DNA of 63,765 nt from Hyphococcus sp. (GCA_021776295.1 JAJFGE010000092.1:1-63765), one strand, 5' to 3'. Shown: positions 27,709 through 37,635, counted from the first letter of the stretch. Program-made: numbers and translations. Notes: generated by a model from the sequence alone, not told the origin.

Positions 27709-28989
27709 GTGAACACGCTCGATAAAAATATGTCCGTATCCGCCTATATGAATGACATCGGCGCGAAGGCGCGCGCGGCTGCGCGGGTGATGGCGTCGGT
27801 TCCGGGAGAGCACAAAACCGCTGCATTACGCGCCGCCGCACAAACCATCGGCGAGCGCAAGGATGATATTCTGGCGATCAACGCTCACGAAGTTGAAGCG
27901 GCGATCGAGCGGGGACAAAAAGCTTCCTTCGTAGACCGTATGACGCTGACGCGCGCGCGCATCGACGACATTATCAATGCGCTTGGCGAAATTGCTGCAC
28001 AGGATGACCCGGTCGGCAAGGTCATCCGCAAATGGTCGCGGCCGAGCGGGCTAGACTTTGAACGCGTGCGCACGCCGATTGGCGTCATTGCGGTGATCTA
28101 TGAAAGCCGCCCGAATGTAACGGTGGACGCCGCCGCGATTGCGGTCAAAGCCGGAAACGCGGTTATCTTGCGCGGCGGTTCGGAATGTATCAGCACGTCG
28201 AAAGCGCTTTTCGACTGTTTGCAAGAGGGGTTGGCTTCAAACGGTCTGCCAGAATGCGCCGCGCAATTTATTGAGACGCCTGACCGGGCGGCGGTTGGGG
28301 AGCTTCTCTCCGGTCTCGACGGACATGTGGATCTGGTTATTCCCCGCGGCGGGAAATCACTGATCGCTCGTGTCCAATCAGATGCGCGTGCGCCGGTCCT
28401 CAGCCATCTTGACGGAATTTGCCATGTCTATCTTGATCGCGATGCGGATATTCGCAAAGCCGTCGATATCACTCTCAATTCGAAGATGCGTCGCACCGGC
28501 GTTTGTGGCGCTGCGGAGACGCTGTTGATTGATCGGGCGCGCCTCGATGAAATCTGGCCGCCAGTGGCGAGCGCGTTGCGCGAGGCCGGCTGCGAGTTGC
28601 GCGGCGACGAAACGATTCAAAAAATCGATAGCAACGTAATACCCGCGAGCGAAGAAGATTGGCGAACGGAATATCTTGCGCCGATCCTGTCCGTTGCCGT
28701 GGTCGACGGCGTCGCTGGTGCGATGGCGCATATCGAGAAATATTCATCAGCGCACACAGAAGCGATCGTCACGGAAAACCAAAAGACAGCGGAAGCGTTT
28801 CTTTTCGGCGTCGACAGCGCGATCATTTTGCATAACGCCTCGACCCAATATGCCGATGGCGGTGAGTTCGGTCTCGGCGCGGAAATCGGCATCGCCACGG
28901 GCCGCTTACATGCACGCGGACCAGTCGGCGTCGAGGAGTTGACCAGCTACAAAAATATTGTGCGGGGCAGCGGACAGGTCCGGCCCTGA
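27709..28989 (+). CDS. proA: gamma-glutamyl phosphate reductase
   Basis: ProA reduces gamma-glutamyl phosphate to glutamate semialdehyde with NADPH. The 426-residue protein has the family motifs FERVRTPIGVIAVIYESRPNVT and GNAVILRGG, the catalytic cysteine in TGVCGAAETLLID, and ARGPVGVEELTSYK near the end. The start is GTG with GGAG upstream; ATG 27730 is an alternative. It pairs with proB in one operon. Confidence 0.95.
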   Translation: MNTLDKNMSVSAYMNDIGAKARAAARVMASVPGEHKTAALRAAAQTIGERKDDILAINAHEVEAAIERGQKASFVDRMTLTRARIDDIINALGEIAAQDDPVGKVIRKWSRPSGLDFERVRTPIGVIAVIYESRPNVTVDAAAIAVKAGNAVILRGGSECISTSKALFDCLQEGLASNGLPECAAQFIETPDRAAVGELLSGLDGHVDLVIPRGGKSLIARVQSDARAPVLSHLDGICHVYLDRDADIRKAVDITLNSKMRRTGVCGAAETLLIDRARLDEIWPPVASALREAGCELRGDETIQKIDSNVIPASEEDWRTEYLAPILSVAVVDGVAGAMAHIEKYSSAHTEAIVTENQKTAEAFLFGVDSAIILHNASTQYADGGEFGLGAEIGIATGRLHARGPVGVEELTSYKNIVRGSGQVRP

Positions 28990-29008
28990 AGCAGCTGAAA
29001 ACCAACAT

Positions 29009-29023
29009 TAGCATAATTTGCTA
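29009..29023. promoter_or_regulatory. Lrp-like operator
   Basis: TAGCATAATTTGCTA is the core of a perfect inverted repeat (TTAGCA, 5 nt, TGCTAA; 29008-29024). It matches 14 of 15 positions of the E. coli Lrp consensus YAGHAWATTWTDCTR. It ends 5 nt before the candidate -35. A leucine-responsive regulator at an ilv-leu promoter would be logical. Confidence 0.5.
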
Positions 29024-29028
29024 ATAAC

Positions 29029-29057
29029 TTGACACATAAGCGTCTCTGGGTTGAATT
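29029..29057 (+). promoter_or_regulatory. candidate ilvL promoter
   Basis: A perfect TTGACA at 29029-29034 is followed after 17 nt by TGAATT at 29052-29057. The -35 is exact and the -10 weak. It sits just downstream of the Lrp-like site and about 100 nt before the leader gene. Confidence 0.5.
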
Positions 29058-29153
29058 AATTCCAGCAAACATGATTTTTATGTTGTTTATTAACCAGTTC
29101 CTGGTGTAAGCATTTGATGCGTTGCAACACGATGCGCGCAAAAGGAACGGAAA

Positions 29154-29300
29154 ATGCAGTCAATTATGGCGTCAGGATCGGATGACGGGCTCACCAGCTT
29201 TGCTTTGAGCCCTTTCATGCTGTCCGGAATTCTCCTCCTTATTATGGTGGCGCTCCTTATGAGCGCCAATCAGGGAGCGGCCATGGAGCCCGCGCGCTAA
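29154..29300 (+). CDS. ilvL: ilv leader peptide, 48 residues
   Basis: ATG 29154 has AAGGA at 29142-29146. The peptide holds a dense run of branched-chain codons, ILLLIMVALLM, at residues 26-36 (29229-29261). A Rho-independent terminator follows the stop codon before ilvD. Stalling of the ribosome in that run when charged Ile, Leu or Val tRNA is scarce would favour an antiterminator. The hydrophobic run could also be a membrane segment, but the RNA structures favour a leader-peptide role. Confidence 0.8.
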   Translation: MQSIMASGSDDGLTSFALSPFMLSGILLLIMVALLMSANQGAAMEPAR

Positions 29301-29356
29301 CGAACAGCAGCACGGACCTCGACATACCCCGCTCCCGAAAGGAAGCGGGTTTTTTT
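29249..29356 (+). promoter_or_regulatory. ilv attenuator (mutually exclusive RNA stems)
   Basis: Region 1 CGCTCC (29251-29256) lies within the Ile/Leu/Val codon run. Region 2 GGGAGCGG (29273-29280) can pair with region 1. Region 2 can also pair perfectly over 8 bp with region 3 CCGCTCCC (29329-29336), which forms most of the 5' arm of the terminator. Region 4 is the terminator 3' arm (29344-29349). This is the classic 1:2, 2:3, 3:4 plan of amino-acid attenuators. A further 7-bp hairpin (29249-29255/29261-29267) lies in the codon run. Confidence 0.78.
29328..29356 (+). terminator. Rho-independent terminator before ilvD
   Basis: CCCGCT (29328-29333) pairs with AGCGGG (29344-29349) around an inner CC/GG pair and a GAAA loop. 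Seven T residues follow (29350-29356). Its position between ilvL and ilvD makes it the attenuator terminator. Confidence 0.88.
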
Positions 29357-29382
29357 ATGCGACGTAGTTTGGAAATAAACCG

Positions 29383-31053
29383 ATGAGCAAGCAAACTTCA
29401 AAACGATCGGATGCGATCACCAAGGGGCCAGCCAAAGCGCCAGCGCGGGCGATGTTGCGCGCTGTTGGCTTTGGCGACAAGAATTTTGACCAACCTGTGG
29501 TCGCGGTCGTTAACACCTGGTCGACGATTACGCCGTGTAACATACATCTCGGCGCGCTGGCCGAACCGGTGCGTGAGGGCGTGCGCGCCGGCGGGGCGAC
29601 GCCGGTTGATTTCAACACCATCGTGGTTTCCGACGGCATCACCATGGGCGGCGAGGGCATGCGCGCCTCGCTGATCTCGCGCGAGGTGATTGCCGATTCC
29701 ATTGAACTGGCGGTGCGCGGCCATTCGCTTGATGCGGCGGTCATTCTGGTCGGTTGCGACAAGACCATTCCGGCCGCAGCGATGGCGCTGGCGCGCATGG
29801 ATGTTCCGGGCGTCGTGCTTTATGGCGGGACGATCATGGCCGGCCATTGCAAAGGCCGCGATATTTCAATTCAGGATGTATTCGAGGCGGTCGGCGCTCA
29901 TGCCAAGGGCGACATTTCCGACAGCGAGCTTGAGGAAATTGAACGCGCTGCCTGTCCCGGCGCCGGCGCTTGCGGCGGGCAGTTCACGGCCAATACAATG
30001 GCGATGGCGCTGGCTTTTCTGGGGCTTGCGCCCATGGGCGCGGGCGATCCGCCGGCGACGCATCCGGATAAGGCCGGTGAGGCCGAACGTTGCGGGCGCC
30101 TTGCCGCGGAACTCGCCGCCAAGGGCGTCGGCGCGAGGCAGTTCATTACTGAGACGTCTTTGCGCAACGCCGCAACCGCCGTGGTCGCCAGCGGCGGATC
30201 GACCAATGCGGTGCTCCACCTGCCGGCGATAGCCGCTGAAGCCGGCATAACGTTTTCGATTGATGAGTTCGACCGGCTGTCGCGCGAGACGCCGGTCATC
30301 ACCGACTTGAAACCGGGCGGACAGTTTCTCGCAAAAGACCTTTTCGCCGCCGGCGGCATGCGCCTGTTCGGCGCGCGCCTGAAAGACGGCGGCATGCTGG
30401 AAGACGCGCCGACCGTGAGCGGTAAGTCATTATTTGAAGAGCTGAGCTCAGCGCAGGAGACCGCAGGCCAGAGGGTTGTTTCTTCCGTTCAAGAACCGTT
30501 CAAAAAAACTGGCGGCTTGCGTATTCTCTATGGCGATGTCGCGCCGGAGGGCGCGGTTTTAAAAACCGCCGGCTATAGCGACGGCGCCTTTGAAGGCCGT
30601 GCACGGATTTTTGAAAGCGAGGAGGCCGCGTTTGAGGCGGTTTCCAACCGCGATATCAAAGAAGGTGATGTCGTCGTCATTCGCTATGAGGGCCCAAAGG
30701 GCGGCCCGGGCATGCGCGAGATGCTGGCGGTGACGGCGGCGGTCGCTGGCCAAGGTCTTGCCGGCAAGGTTGCACTGATTACCGACGGGCGTTTTTCCGG
30801 CGCGTCGCACGGCTTTGTCATCGGTCATGTCTCGCCGGAAGCCGCCGTTGGCGGGCCGATCGGGCTGCTTGAAGAGGGCGACCTCATCACCATTGACGCC
30901 GAAGCGCGCCGCATCGACGCCGATGTTGATTGGCGTGCGCGCCGCGCCGCCTTCACGCCCAAGGCGCCAAACCGCATGGGCGGCGCTTTCGACAAATACG
31001 CAAAACTGGTTTCCTCGGCGTCCAAAGGCGCCGTCACCATCGAGACGGACTGA
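29383..31053 (+). CDS. ilvD: dihydroxy-acid dehydratase
   Basis: IlvD dehydrates dihydroxy acids to the 2-keto acid precursors of isoleucine and valine. The 556-residue protein has the Fe-S cysteines in [20 protein letters not shown] and [17 protein letters not shown]. The C-terminal [19 protein letters not shown] motif is present. It is the first structural gene after the attenuator. The order ilvD-ilvC-ilvB-ilvN is consistent with one operon. Confidence 0.96.
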   Translation: MSKQTSKRSDAITKGPAKAPARAMLRAVGFGDKNFDQPVVAVVNTWSTITPCNIHLGALAEPVREGVRAGGATPVDFNTIVVSDGITMGGEGMRASLISREVIADSIELAVRGHSLDAAVILVGCDKTIPAAAMALARMDVPGVVLYGGTIMAGHCKGRDISIQDVFEAVGAHAKGDISDSELEEIERAACPGAGACGGQFTANTMAMALAFLGLAPMGAGDPPATHPDKAGEAERCGRLAAELAAKGVGARQFITETSLRNAATAVVASGGSTNAVLHLPAIAAEAGITFSIDEFDRLSRETPVITDLKPGGQFLAKDLFAAGGMRLFGARLKDGGMLEDAPTVSGKSLFEELSSAQETAGQRVVSSVQEPFKKTGGLRILYGDVAPEGAVLKTAGYSDGAFEGRARIFESEEAAFEAVSNRDIKEGDVVVIRYEGPKGGPGMREMLAVTAAVAGQGLAGKVALITDGRFSGASHGFVIGHVSPEAAVGGPIGLLEEGDLITIDAEARRIDADVDWRARRAAFTPKAPNRMGGAFDKYAKLVSSASKGAVTIETD

Positions 31054-31091
31054 ACATTTAACACATCAAGATAAAACCAAGGACGACGACA

Positions 31092-32102
31092 ATGAAACTT
31101 TATACCCAGGATGATGCAAACCCCGCCGCGGTAAAATCCGGACCGGTCGCCGTCATCGGTTATGGCAGCCAGGGCCGGGCCCATGCTTTAAACCTTAAAA
31201 ACTCCGGTTGCGATGTTATTGTCGGCGTCCGCCCGGGCGGGCCGAGTGCGAAACGCGCGGCGGAAGAAGGGCTTGAGGTGGCAAGCATCGCGCGTGCGGC
31301 GGCGAATGCGCGCCTGATTGCCATCCTGACACCGGATATGAGCCATGAGCAGATTTTCAACGACGAAATCGCTCCGGAGCTAAAAGACGGCGATACGCTT
31401 TTATTCGCACACGGATTCACGGTGCTTTATGAACGCGTCAAGCCGCCGCAAGGCGTTGACGTGGTTCTGGTGGCCCCAAAAGGCCCGGGAGATCTTGTGC
31501 GCCGTGAATATCAGCGCGGACGCGGCGTGCCGTGTCTGTTTGCCGTGCATCAGGATGCGAGCGGCAAGGCCAAGGAAAGAGCGCTCGCTTATGCGAGCCT
31601 GATTGGCGGCACGGCGGCGGGGGCGATTGAAACAACCTTCCGGGAAGAAACTGAAACCGACTTGTTTGGCGAGCAGGCGGTGCTGTGCGGCGGCGCGACG
31701 GAGTTGGTGCTGGCCGGATTCGAGACGCTGACCGAGGCTGGCTACAAACCCGAGGTCGCATATTACGAATGTCTGCATGAGCTGAAACTGATCGTTGACC
31801 TTCTTTATGAAGGCGGTCTTGCGAAGATGCATGAGTTCATTTCCGAAACCGCAATTTATGGCGACCTCACCTCTGGCCCACGGATTATCAATGATGAGAC
31901 GCGCGCGCGTATGCGCGAAGTGCTGAGCGATATCCAGTCGGGCAAGTTCGCGCGCGACTGGGTTGCGGAAAACCAATCCGGCAAAGCGCAATATGACAAA
32001 ATGCTGGCGACTGATCTTGCGCACCCAATTGAAAAAACCGGCAAGGAATTGCGTGAGCTGATGTCGTGGCTGCAGCCCGGCGCCGAGAGCAATAAAGCTT
32101 GA
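31092..32102 (+). CDS. ilvC: ketol-acid reductoisomerase, class I
   Basis: IlvC isomerises and reduces acetolactate or acetohydroxybutyrate with NADPH and magnesium. The 336-residue length marks class I. The Rossmann motif [15 protein letters not shown] lies near the N terminus. The metal-binding [17 protein letters not shown] and [13 protein letters not shown] segments follow. AAGGACG precedes the ATG. Confidence 0.96.
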   Translation: MKLYTQDDANPAAVKSGPVAVIGYGSQGRAHALNLKNSGCDVIVGVRPGGPSAKRAAEEGLEVASIARAAANARLIAILTPDMSHEQIFNDEIAPELKDGDTLLFAHGFTVLYERVKPPQGVDVVLVAPKGPGDLVRREYQRGRGVPCLFAVHQDASGKAKERALAYASLIGGTAAGAIETTFREETETDLFGEQAVLCGGATELVLAGFETLTEAGYKPEVAYYECLHELKLIVDLLYEGGLAKMHEFISETAIYGDLTSGPRIINDETRARMREVLSDIQSGKFARDWVAENQSGKAQYDKMLATDLAHPIEKTGKELRELMSWLQPGAESNKA

Positions 32103-32145
32103 AAAAAAGCACGAGCCCTTGGGCCGAGCCGAACGAGGCAATAAG

Positions 32146-33972
32146 ATGACAACGCTGTTGGAACAAACCGAAGACCTGGAGCCGGCGCAAACCGCGCCCA
32201 GCGCCGAACCGGGCGCCGCACAAAAAGCCGGCGCTGAACTGCTGCTCGACGCGCTGGAAGAGCAGGGCGTTGACGTTATTTTTGGCTATCCCGGCGGCGC
32301 GGTCCTGCCGATCTATGATGCGCTTCATCAACGCCGGACCATTCGTCATGTCATGGTGCGTCACGAACAAGGCGCGGTGCATGCGGCCGAAGGCTATGCG
32401 CGCTCCAGCGGCAAGGTCGGGGTTGTTCTGGTGACATCGGGGCCGGGCGCCACCAATGCGGTGACCGGGCTCACCGATGCGTTGCTCGATTCCATTCCGT
32501 TGGTGTGCATCACCGGACAGGTGGCGCGCGGGCTGATCGGCACGGACGCATTTCAGGAATGCGATACGATCGGCATCACCCGCGCCTGCACCAAACATAA
32601 CTATCTCGTTGGCGATGCGCACAATTTGCCGGCGACTGTGCATGAAGCGTTTCATGTGGCGCGCAATGGCCGACCGGGTCCGGTGCTGATTGATATCCCC
32701 AAAGACGTGCAATTTGAAAAAGCTGATTACGTAACCCGCCGCGTCGCGCGCCAACGCAATTGCATCATCACGCCGCCGATGCGTTCAAGTGAAATTGAGC
32801 AGGCGGTTGAGCTGATGCGCCAGGCGCGTCGGCCGGTGTTTTACACCGGCGGCGGTGTTATAAACGCTGGCGTTGAAGCCAGCGCCGCGCTCCGCGCGCT
32901 GGCGCGCGAGACCGGCTTTCCGGTGACCTCGACCTTGATGGGGCTTGGCGCCTTTCCGGCGTCTGATCCGCAATGGCTTGGCATGCTCGGCATGCATGGC
33001 AGCTTTGAAGCCAATAACGCCATGCATGACTGTGATCTAATGATCGCAGTCGGCGCCCGGTTCGACGACCGCGTCACCGGCCGGCTTGATGCGTTCTCTC
33101 CAGGCTCGCGAAAAATCCAGATCGATATTGATCCGTCCTCAGTTAATAAAATCGTTAAGGTCGACTTCCCGATCATCGGCGATGCCGGCGCTATTCTGAA
33201 AGCGTTGCTGGCTGAATGGCGCCGCCGCGCGAGCGATGCGCCGGTTGAACAAACGCGACTGTCTGACTGGGTTGAACAGATTGAAACATGGCGGCGCAAG
33301 AATTCCTTTGCCTATGAGGCCTCGGATCAGGTGATCAAACCGCAATATGCGATTGAACGCCTCTACCAGTTGACCCGCGGCAAGGATGTTTATGTGACCA
33401 CCGAGGTTGGCCAGCATCAGATGTGGGCCGCGCAGCAGTTTCACTTTGACGACCCCAACCGATGGATGACCTCCGGCGGTCTCGGCACCATGGGCTACGG
33501 TCTGCCGGCGGCGATTGGCGTTCAGATCGCCCATCCGGACGCTCTGGTGATAGATATCGCCGGCGATGCATCAGTGCAGATGATGATGCAGGAAATGTCG
33601 ACGGCGATACAACATGATTTGCCGGTCAAAGTTTTTATTCTGAACAATGAATATCTCGGCATGGTGCGGCAATGGCAGGAGCTGCTTCATGATGGTCGTT
33701 ATTCGCATACTTATTCCGAAAGTCTGCCGGATTTCGTCAAGCTCGCCGAGGCTTATGGCGGCGCCGGGCTGCGGGTGGAAAAACCGGACGAGCTTGATGA
33801 CGCGATTAAAGACATGATCGCGATCGACAAGCCGGTGATCTTCGATTGCCGGGTTAGCGCTGAAGAAAATGTGTTCCCGATGATCCCTTCGGGTGCGGCG
33901 CATAATCAAATGTTGTTTGGCGGCGCTTTCACTGGCAATGAAGTCAGCCAGGAAGGGCGCGTGCAGGTTTAA
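32146..33972 (+). CDS. ilvB: acetolactate synthase large subunit
   Basis: The catalytic subunit condenses pyruvate to acetolactate or acetohydroxybutyrate using thiamine diphosphate and FAD. The 608-residue protein has the catalytic Glu in VMVRHEQGAVHAAEGYAR, a central FAD domain, and the ThDP motif running from AGDASVQMM to LNNEYLGMVRQWQ. An N-terminal extension of about 25 residues precedes the first domain. The ATG at 32146 has GAGG upstream; an in-frame TTG at 32119 is less likely. Its 3' end lies 1 nt from ilvN. Confidence 0.95.
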   Translation: MTTLLEQTEDLEPAQTAPSAEPGAAQKAGAELLLDALEEQGVDVIFGYPGGAVLPIYDALHQRRTIRHVMVRHEQGAVHAAEGYARSSGKVGVVLVTSGPGATNAVTGLTDALLDSIPLVCITGQVARGLIGTDAFQECDTIGITRACTKHNYLVGDAHNLPATVHEAFHVARNGRPGPVLIDIPKDVQFEKADYVTRRVARQRNCIITPPMRSSEIEQAVELMRQARRPVFYTGGGVINAGVEASAALRALARETGFPVTSTLMGLGAFPASDPQWLGMLGMHGSFEANNAMHDCDLMIAVGARFDDRVTGRLDAFSPGSRKIQIDIDPSSVNKIVKVDFPIIGDAGAILKALLAEWRRRASDAPVEQTRLSDWVEQIETWRRKNSFAYEASDQVIKPQYAIERLYQLTRGKDVYVTTEVGQHQMWAAQQFHFDDPNRWMTSGGLGTMGYGLPAAIGVQIAHPDALVIDIAGDASVQMMMQEMSTAIQHDLPVKVFILNNEYLGMVRQWQELLHDGRYSHTYSESLPDFVKLAEAYGGAGLRVEKPDELDDAIKDMIAIDKPVIFDCRVSAEENVFPMIPSGAAHNQMLFGGAFTGNEVSQEGRVQV

Positions 33973-33973
33973 C

Positions 33974-34513
33974 ATGGAAAATGCTTCCGTATATCCGGTC
34001 CCGCAAAGCGAAGCTGCTGTGGCTGAGAGCATTCTGGCGGTTATTGTCGACAATGAGCCGGGCGTGTTGTCGCGGGTGATCGGGCTGATCTCGGCGCGCG
34101 GGTATAACATTGAAAGCCTGACCGTTGCTGAGGTTGACGCCGAAAAGCATCGCTCGCGCATCACCGTGGTGACGCGCGGCACGCCGCAAAAAATTGAACA
34201 GATCAAAGCCCAGCTTGGCCGTCTCGTGCCGGTGCGCCGGGTGATCGACGTTAGTAAGGAAAGTGATGCGCTGACGCGTGAGCTGGCGCTGGTCAAGATT
34301 GTCTCAACCGGAGAGCAGCGCGTTGAAGCCATGCGGTTGGCTGAAATTTTTCGCGCCCGGCCGCTCGATACCACGCATACGTCATTTATATTTGAGCTCA
34401 CCGGCGCGCGCGACAAAATCAACGCATTTCTGGACCTTTTAAAACCGCTGGGCCTGACGGAAGTCTCGCGCACTGGCGTGTTGTCGATCCGCCGCGGCTC
34501 GGAGGCTGAATAA
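33974..34513 (+). CDS. ilvN: acetolactate synthase small (regulatory) subunit
   Basis: The 179-residue protein has the N-terminal ACT domain (AVIVDNEPGVLSRVIGLISARGYNIESL region) and the C-terminal small-subunit domain. It stimulates IlvB and mediates valine feedback inhibition. The start at ATG 33974 is 1 nt after the ilvB stop. The frame is open upstream inside ilvB, but that stretch is not IlvN-like. Confidence 0.95.
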   Translation: MENASVYPVPQSEAAVAESILAVIVDNEPGVLSRVIGLISARGYNIESLTVAEVDAEKHRSRITVVTRGTPQKIEQIKAQLGRLVPVRRVIDVSKESDALTRELALVKIVSTGEQRVEAMRLAEIFRARPLDTTHTSFIFELTGARDKINAFLDLLKPLGLTEVSRTGVLSIRRGSEAE

Positions 34514-34553
34514 TCTTATGACCAATTGCCGCTCACAATACCTATCCACTCGA

Positions 34554-34618
34554 CTTAGTCCCGCGCAGAATAAGATTCCGCGCAAGAGAAGCGTTTAACG
34601 GATATAAAAAGGACTAAG
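34554..34618 (+). promoter_or_regulatory. inverted repeat that can mask the leuA ribosome-binding site
   Basis: CTTAGTCC (34554-34561) is the perfect complement of GGACTAAG (34611-34618), which overlaps the leuA Shine-Dalgarno AAGGA. In the RNA an 8-bp stem closing a 49-nt loop would hide the ribosome-binding site. No alternative pairing partner was recognised. It could be chance, or could couple leuA translation to ribosomes leaving ilvN. Confidence 0.35.
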
Positions 34619-34621
34619 ACG

Positions 34622-36163
34622 ATGAGCGATGATCATGTGAGAATTTTCGACACCACTTTGCGCGACGGCGAACAGGCGCCGGGTTTTTCAATGGCGACGG
34701 ACGCCAAACTGATAATCGCGCGGACGCTGTGCGATCTGAATGTCGATATTATCGAGGCGGGATTTGCCGCCGCCTCGCCGGGGGATGCGGCGGCTGTACG
34801 GGCGGTGGCGGAAGAAATTGAGGGCCCGCGCATCTGCTCACTGGCGCGCCTTAATGGGGCTGATATCGACGCTGCGGGCCGCGCGCTTGAACCTGCAAAA
34901 TCAAAGCGAATTCATACCTTTATCGGGACAAGCCCACTCCATCGTGAAGCTAAGCTGAAGCTGACCAGGGGAGAAATTCTCGCGCGGATTTCCGATTTGG
35001 TGGCGCATGCCAAGTCAATCTGCGACGACGTTGAATTCTCGCCCGAAGACGCCATCCGCACCGAGCGCGACTATCTGGTTGAGACGGTTCAGGCGGCGAT
35101 TGAGGCGGGCGCGACAACGATAAATATTCCCGATACGGTTGGGTATACGACGCCGGAAGAAATTGCCGACCTGTTCCGGTTTCTTCGCGCCAACGCGCCG
35201 GGCGACAGCGACGTGACATTCAGCACCCATTGTCACGATGACCTCGGCATGGCGGTTGCCAACAGCCTTGCAGCTGTGCGCGGCGGCGCACGGCAGATTG
35301 AGTGCGCTATCAACGGCATTGGCGAACGGGCGGGAAATTGCTCACTGGAAGAAGCGGTGATGGCGCTTGCCACGCGTAAGGATTTCTTCGGTGTTTCCAC
35401 GCAAATTGAAACGCCTAAGATTTTCGCCGCCAGCGTTGCGCTTGCGCGTGTTACGCACAACCCAATTCCGCGCAACAAAGCCATCGTCGGGAAAAACGCC
35501 TTCGCCCATGAGGCCGGTATTCATCAGCATGGCGTGTTGGCCAACAAGCGCACCTATGAAATCATGGACGCTGAGGCCGTCGGCATGCCGTCCAACTCAA
35601 TCGTGCTCGGCAAACATTCCGGCAAGCATGCGCTGCGGTCGCGCATTGAAGCGCTGGAGTTGAGCGTAACGCCGGAACGCCTTGATGAGCTGTTCGTCAA
35701 GTTTAAACGCCTGGCGGACGCCCAGCGCGAGGTTACTGACGCCGATGTCGTGCGTCTGGTCACCGGTTCGAACAAACGCCCGGGCCGGGCCGGTCCCTGG
35801 CGGTTGCGGCGGGTCGAGATGCGCGTCGAACTGGACGAAGACACGCCCCCCTATGCGCGCATCGGTCTGGAGCATGAAAATGGCGAGCGCCAGACCGTGA
35901 CGTGCGAAGGCGAGGGGCCGTTTGATGCGGCCTTTAATGCGGTTTGCGCGATTGCCGGCGTTGAAGGGCGGATTTTGACGCTCGACATTCACCATGTCGC
36001 CGGCGCCGAAGAGGGGATTGTTCGCGCCGAAACGCTAATTGAAATTGGTGATCAGGAATTTCTCGGCACGGTCAGAGAAATCGATGTCGCTCATGCGGCG
36101 GTGGGTGCGTTTGTGGTGGCGATCAATCAATGCGTTTCCGGCCGCAAAGTCGTGGCGGCCTGA
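34622..36163 (+). CDS. leuA: 2-isopropylmalate synthase
   Basis: LeuA condenses acetyl-CoA with 2-ketoisovalerate, the first leucine-specific step. The 513-residue protein has the DRE-TIM motif FDTTLRDGEQAPGFSM, metal-binding FSTHCHDDLGMAVANS and INGIGERAGN. A C-terminal LeuA dimer domain (about 385-505), the site of leucine feedback, is complete. It is 108 nt after ilvN, with no terminator between, so it is probably co-transcribed. Confidence 0.96.
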   Translation: MSDDHVRIFDTTLRDGEQAPGFSMATDAKLIIARTLCDLNVDIIEAGFAAASPGDAAAVRAVAEEIEGPRICSLARLNGADIDAAGRALEPAKSKRIHTFIGTSPLHREAKLKLTRGEILARISDLVAHAKSICDDVEFSPEDAIRTERDYLVETVQAAIEAGATTINIPDTVGYTTPEEIADLFRFLRANAPGDSDVTFSTHCHDDLGMAVANSLAAVRGGARQIECAINGIGERAGNCSLEEAVMALATRKDFFGVSTQIETPKIFAASVALARVTHNPIPRNKAIVGKNAFAHEAGIHQHGVLANKRTYEIMDAEAVGMPSNSIVLGKHSGKHALRSRIEALELSVTPERLDELFVKFKRLADAQREVTDADVVRLVTGSNKRPGRAGPWRLRRVEMRVELDEDTPPYARIGLEHENGERQTVTCEGEGPFDAAFNAVCAIAGVEGRILTLDIHHVAGAEEGIVRAETLIEIGDQEFLGTVREIDVAHAAVGAFVVAINQCVSGRKVVAA

Positions 36164-36195
36164 GTGGTGAGAAATGATAAGTGGTGAGAACTGAA

Positions 36196-37635
36196 ATGAG
36201 CGAAGAAATGTCGCTGCGATCCTTGTTTGATAAACTCTGGGACGAGCATGTCGTTGTCGCCGAGACCCGGGAAAGTCCGGCGGTGCTTTATATCGACTTA
36301 CATCTCGTCCATGAGGTGACGTCGCCACAGGCGTTTTCGGTATTGGCGGAGCGTGATTTGAACGTGCGCCGTCCCGATCTCACGATTGCAACGCTTGACC
36401 ATTCCACGCCGACATCGCCGCCGAAACCCAATGGCGAGCTTGCCTATGCAACGCCGCAAGCAAAACGTCAGGTGGATCGGCTAATTAAAAATTGCGCCGA
36501 GCATAAAATCCGATTGCTCGGTCTTGGCGATCCGCGGCGCGGCATTGTTCATGTGATTGGCCCCGAACTTGGTCTCACCCAGCCGGGAAAAACCATTGTC
36601 TGCGGCGACAGTCATACATCGACCCATGGCGCTTTCGGCGCGCTCGCCTTCGGTATCGGCACGACGGAAGTCGGGCATGTGCTGGCGAGCCAATGCGTCC
36701 TCCAGCGCAAGCCAAAATCCATGCGGGTTACGTTTAAGGGCGAATTGCCCGCGGGCGTCACCGCAAAGGACATGGCGCTCTATATGATCGCCGAAATCGG
36801 CGCCAGCGGCGGGCAGGGCTATGCCATGGAGTTCGCCGGCCAAGCGGTGCGGGCGCTGTCGATGGAAGGGCGGATGACATTGTGCAACATGTCGATTGAA
36901 GCCGGCGCCAGGTTTGGCATGATCGCGCCGGATGAGACGACCACAGATTACCTGCAAAATCGCGAACAGGCGCCGCAAGGCGCGGCGTGGGACCGCGCGG
37001 TCCGACGTTGGCTATTGTTGCCGAGCGATGACGGCGCCCTGTTTGATAGGGAAATCGAAATCGATTCCTCGAAGATCCGTCCGATGATAACCTATGGCGT
37101 GTCGCCGGATGCGGCCGCCGCAGTTGATGCAGCTGCCCCGCAAGCGCAATCAGACGCTGATCGCCTGGCTCTGGACTATATGGAAATCGCGCCGGGCCGA
37201 CCATTCTCCGTGACCGAAGTCGACCGCGTTTTTATCGGCAGTTGCACCAATTCGCGCCTGTCTGATTTGCGTGAGGCCGCCGAAATTATGCGCGGGCGCA
37301 AGGTCAACGACAAGGTCGTGGCGCTCATTGTGCCGGGGTCTGAGGCGATCAAGCGCGCCGCGGAAGCGGAAGGCCTCGATAAAGTCTTTATCGCAGCGGG
37401 GGCAGAGTGGCGCGAGCCGGGCTGTTCGATGTGTATCGCGATGAATGGCGATCAGGGCGCGCCGGGCGAGTTGGTTGTGTCCACTTCAAACCGAAACTTT
37501 GTCGGCCGGCAGGGCAAAGGCGTGCGCACGGTTCTCGCCAGCCCCGCAACCGCCGCCGCTTCGGCCATAGAAGGCCGCATTGCCGATCCTCGAAACTATC
37601 AACCCAACAAGATGGAGCAGGCTGATGTCGCTTGA
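36196..37635 (+). CDS. leuC: 3-isopropylmalate dehydratase large subunit
   Basis: LeuC with LeuD isomerises isopropylmalate. The 479-residue aconitase-family protein has the Fe-S cysteine motifs [13 protein letters not shown] and [11 protein letters not shown], and the [19 protein letters not shown] signature. The next segment reads [11 protein letters not shown], where many LeuC proteins have TSEVEHVLATQ, so a usual Glu is Gly here. Start choice among GTG 36181, ATG 36196 and ATG 36208 is uncertain. It overlaps leuD by 11 nt. Confidence 0.94.
   Translation: MSEEMSLRSLFDKLWDEHVVVAETRESPAVLYIDLHLVHEVTSPQAFSVLAERDLNVRRPDLTIATLDHSTPTSPPKPNGELAYATPQAKRQVDRLIKNCAEHKIRLLGLGDPRRGIVHVIGPELGLTQPGKTIVCGDSHTSTHGAFGALAFGIGTTEVGHVLASQCVLQRKPKSMRVTFKGELPAGVTAKDMALYMIAEIGASGGQGYAMEFAGQAVRALSMEGRMTLCNMSIEAGARFGMIAPDETTTDYLQNREQAPQGAAWDRAVRRWLLLPSDDGALFDREIEIDSSKIRPMITYGVSPDAAAAVDAAAPQAQSDADRLALDYMEIAPGRPFSVTEVDRVFIGSCTNSRLSDLREAAEIMRGRKVNDKVVALIVPGSEAIKRAAEAEGLDKVFIAAGAEWREPGCSMCIAMNGDQGAPGELVVSTSNRNFVGRQGKGVRTVLASPATAAASAIEGRIADPRNYQPNKMEQADVA

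Larger units (their letters stand above)
28990..29382. other. 393-nt ilv leader region
   Basis: This gap carries, in order, an Lrp-like operator, a candidate promoter, a 48-codon leader gene, an intrinsic terminator and the ilvD Shine-Dalgarno. Each is described separately. Together they form an amino-acid attenuator for the ilv-leu block. Confidence 0.8.

Noticed and set aside
31401-32754. Long minus-strand frames opposite ilvC and ilvB
   Set aside because: They mirror the codon pattern of strong plus-strand genes and show no family motifs; typical antisense shadows in high-GC DNA.
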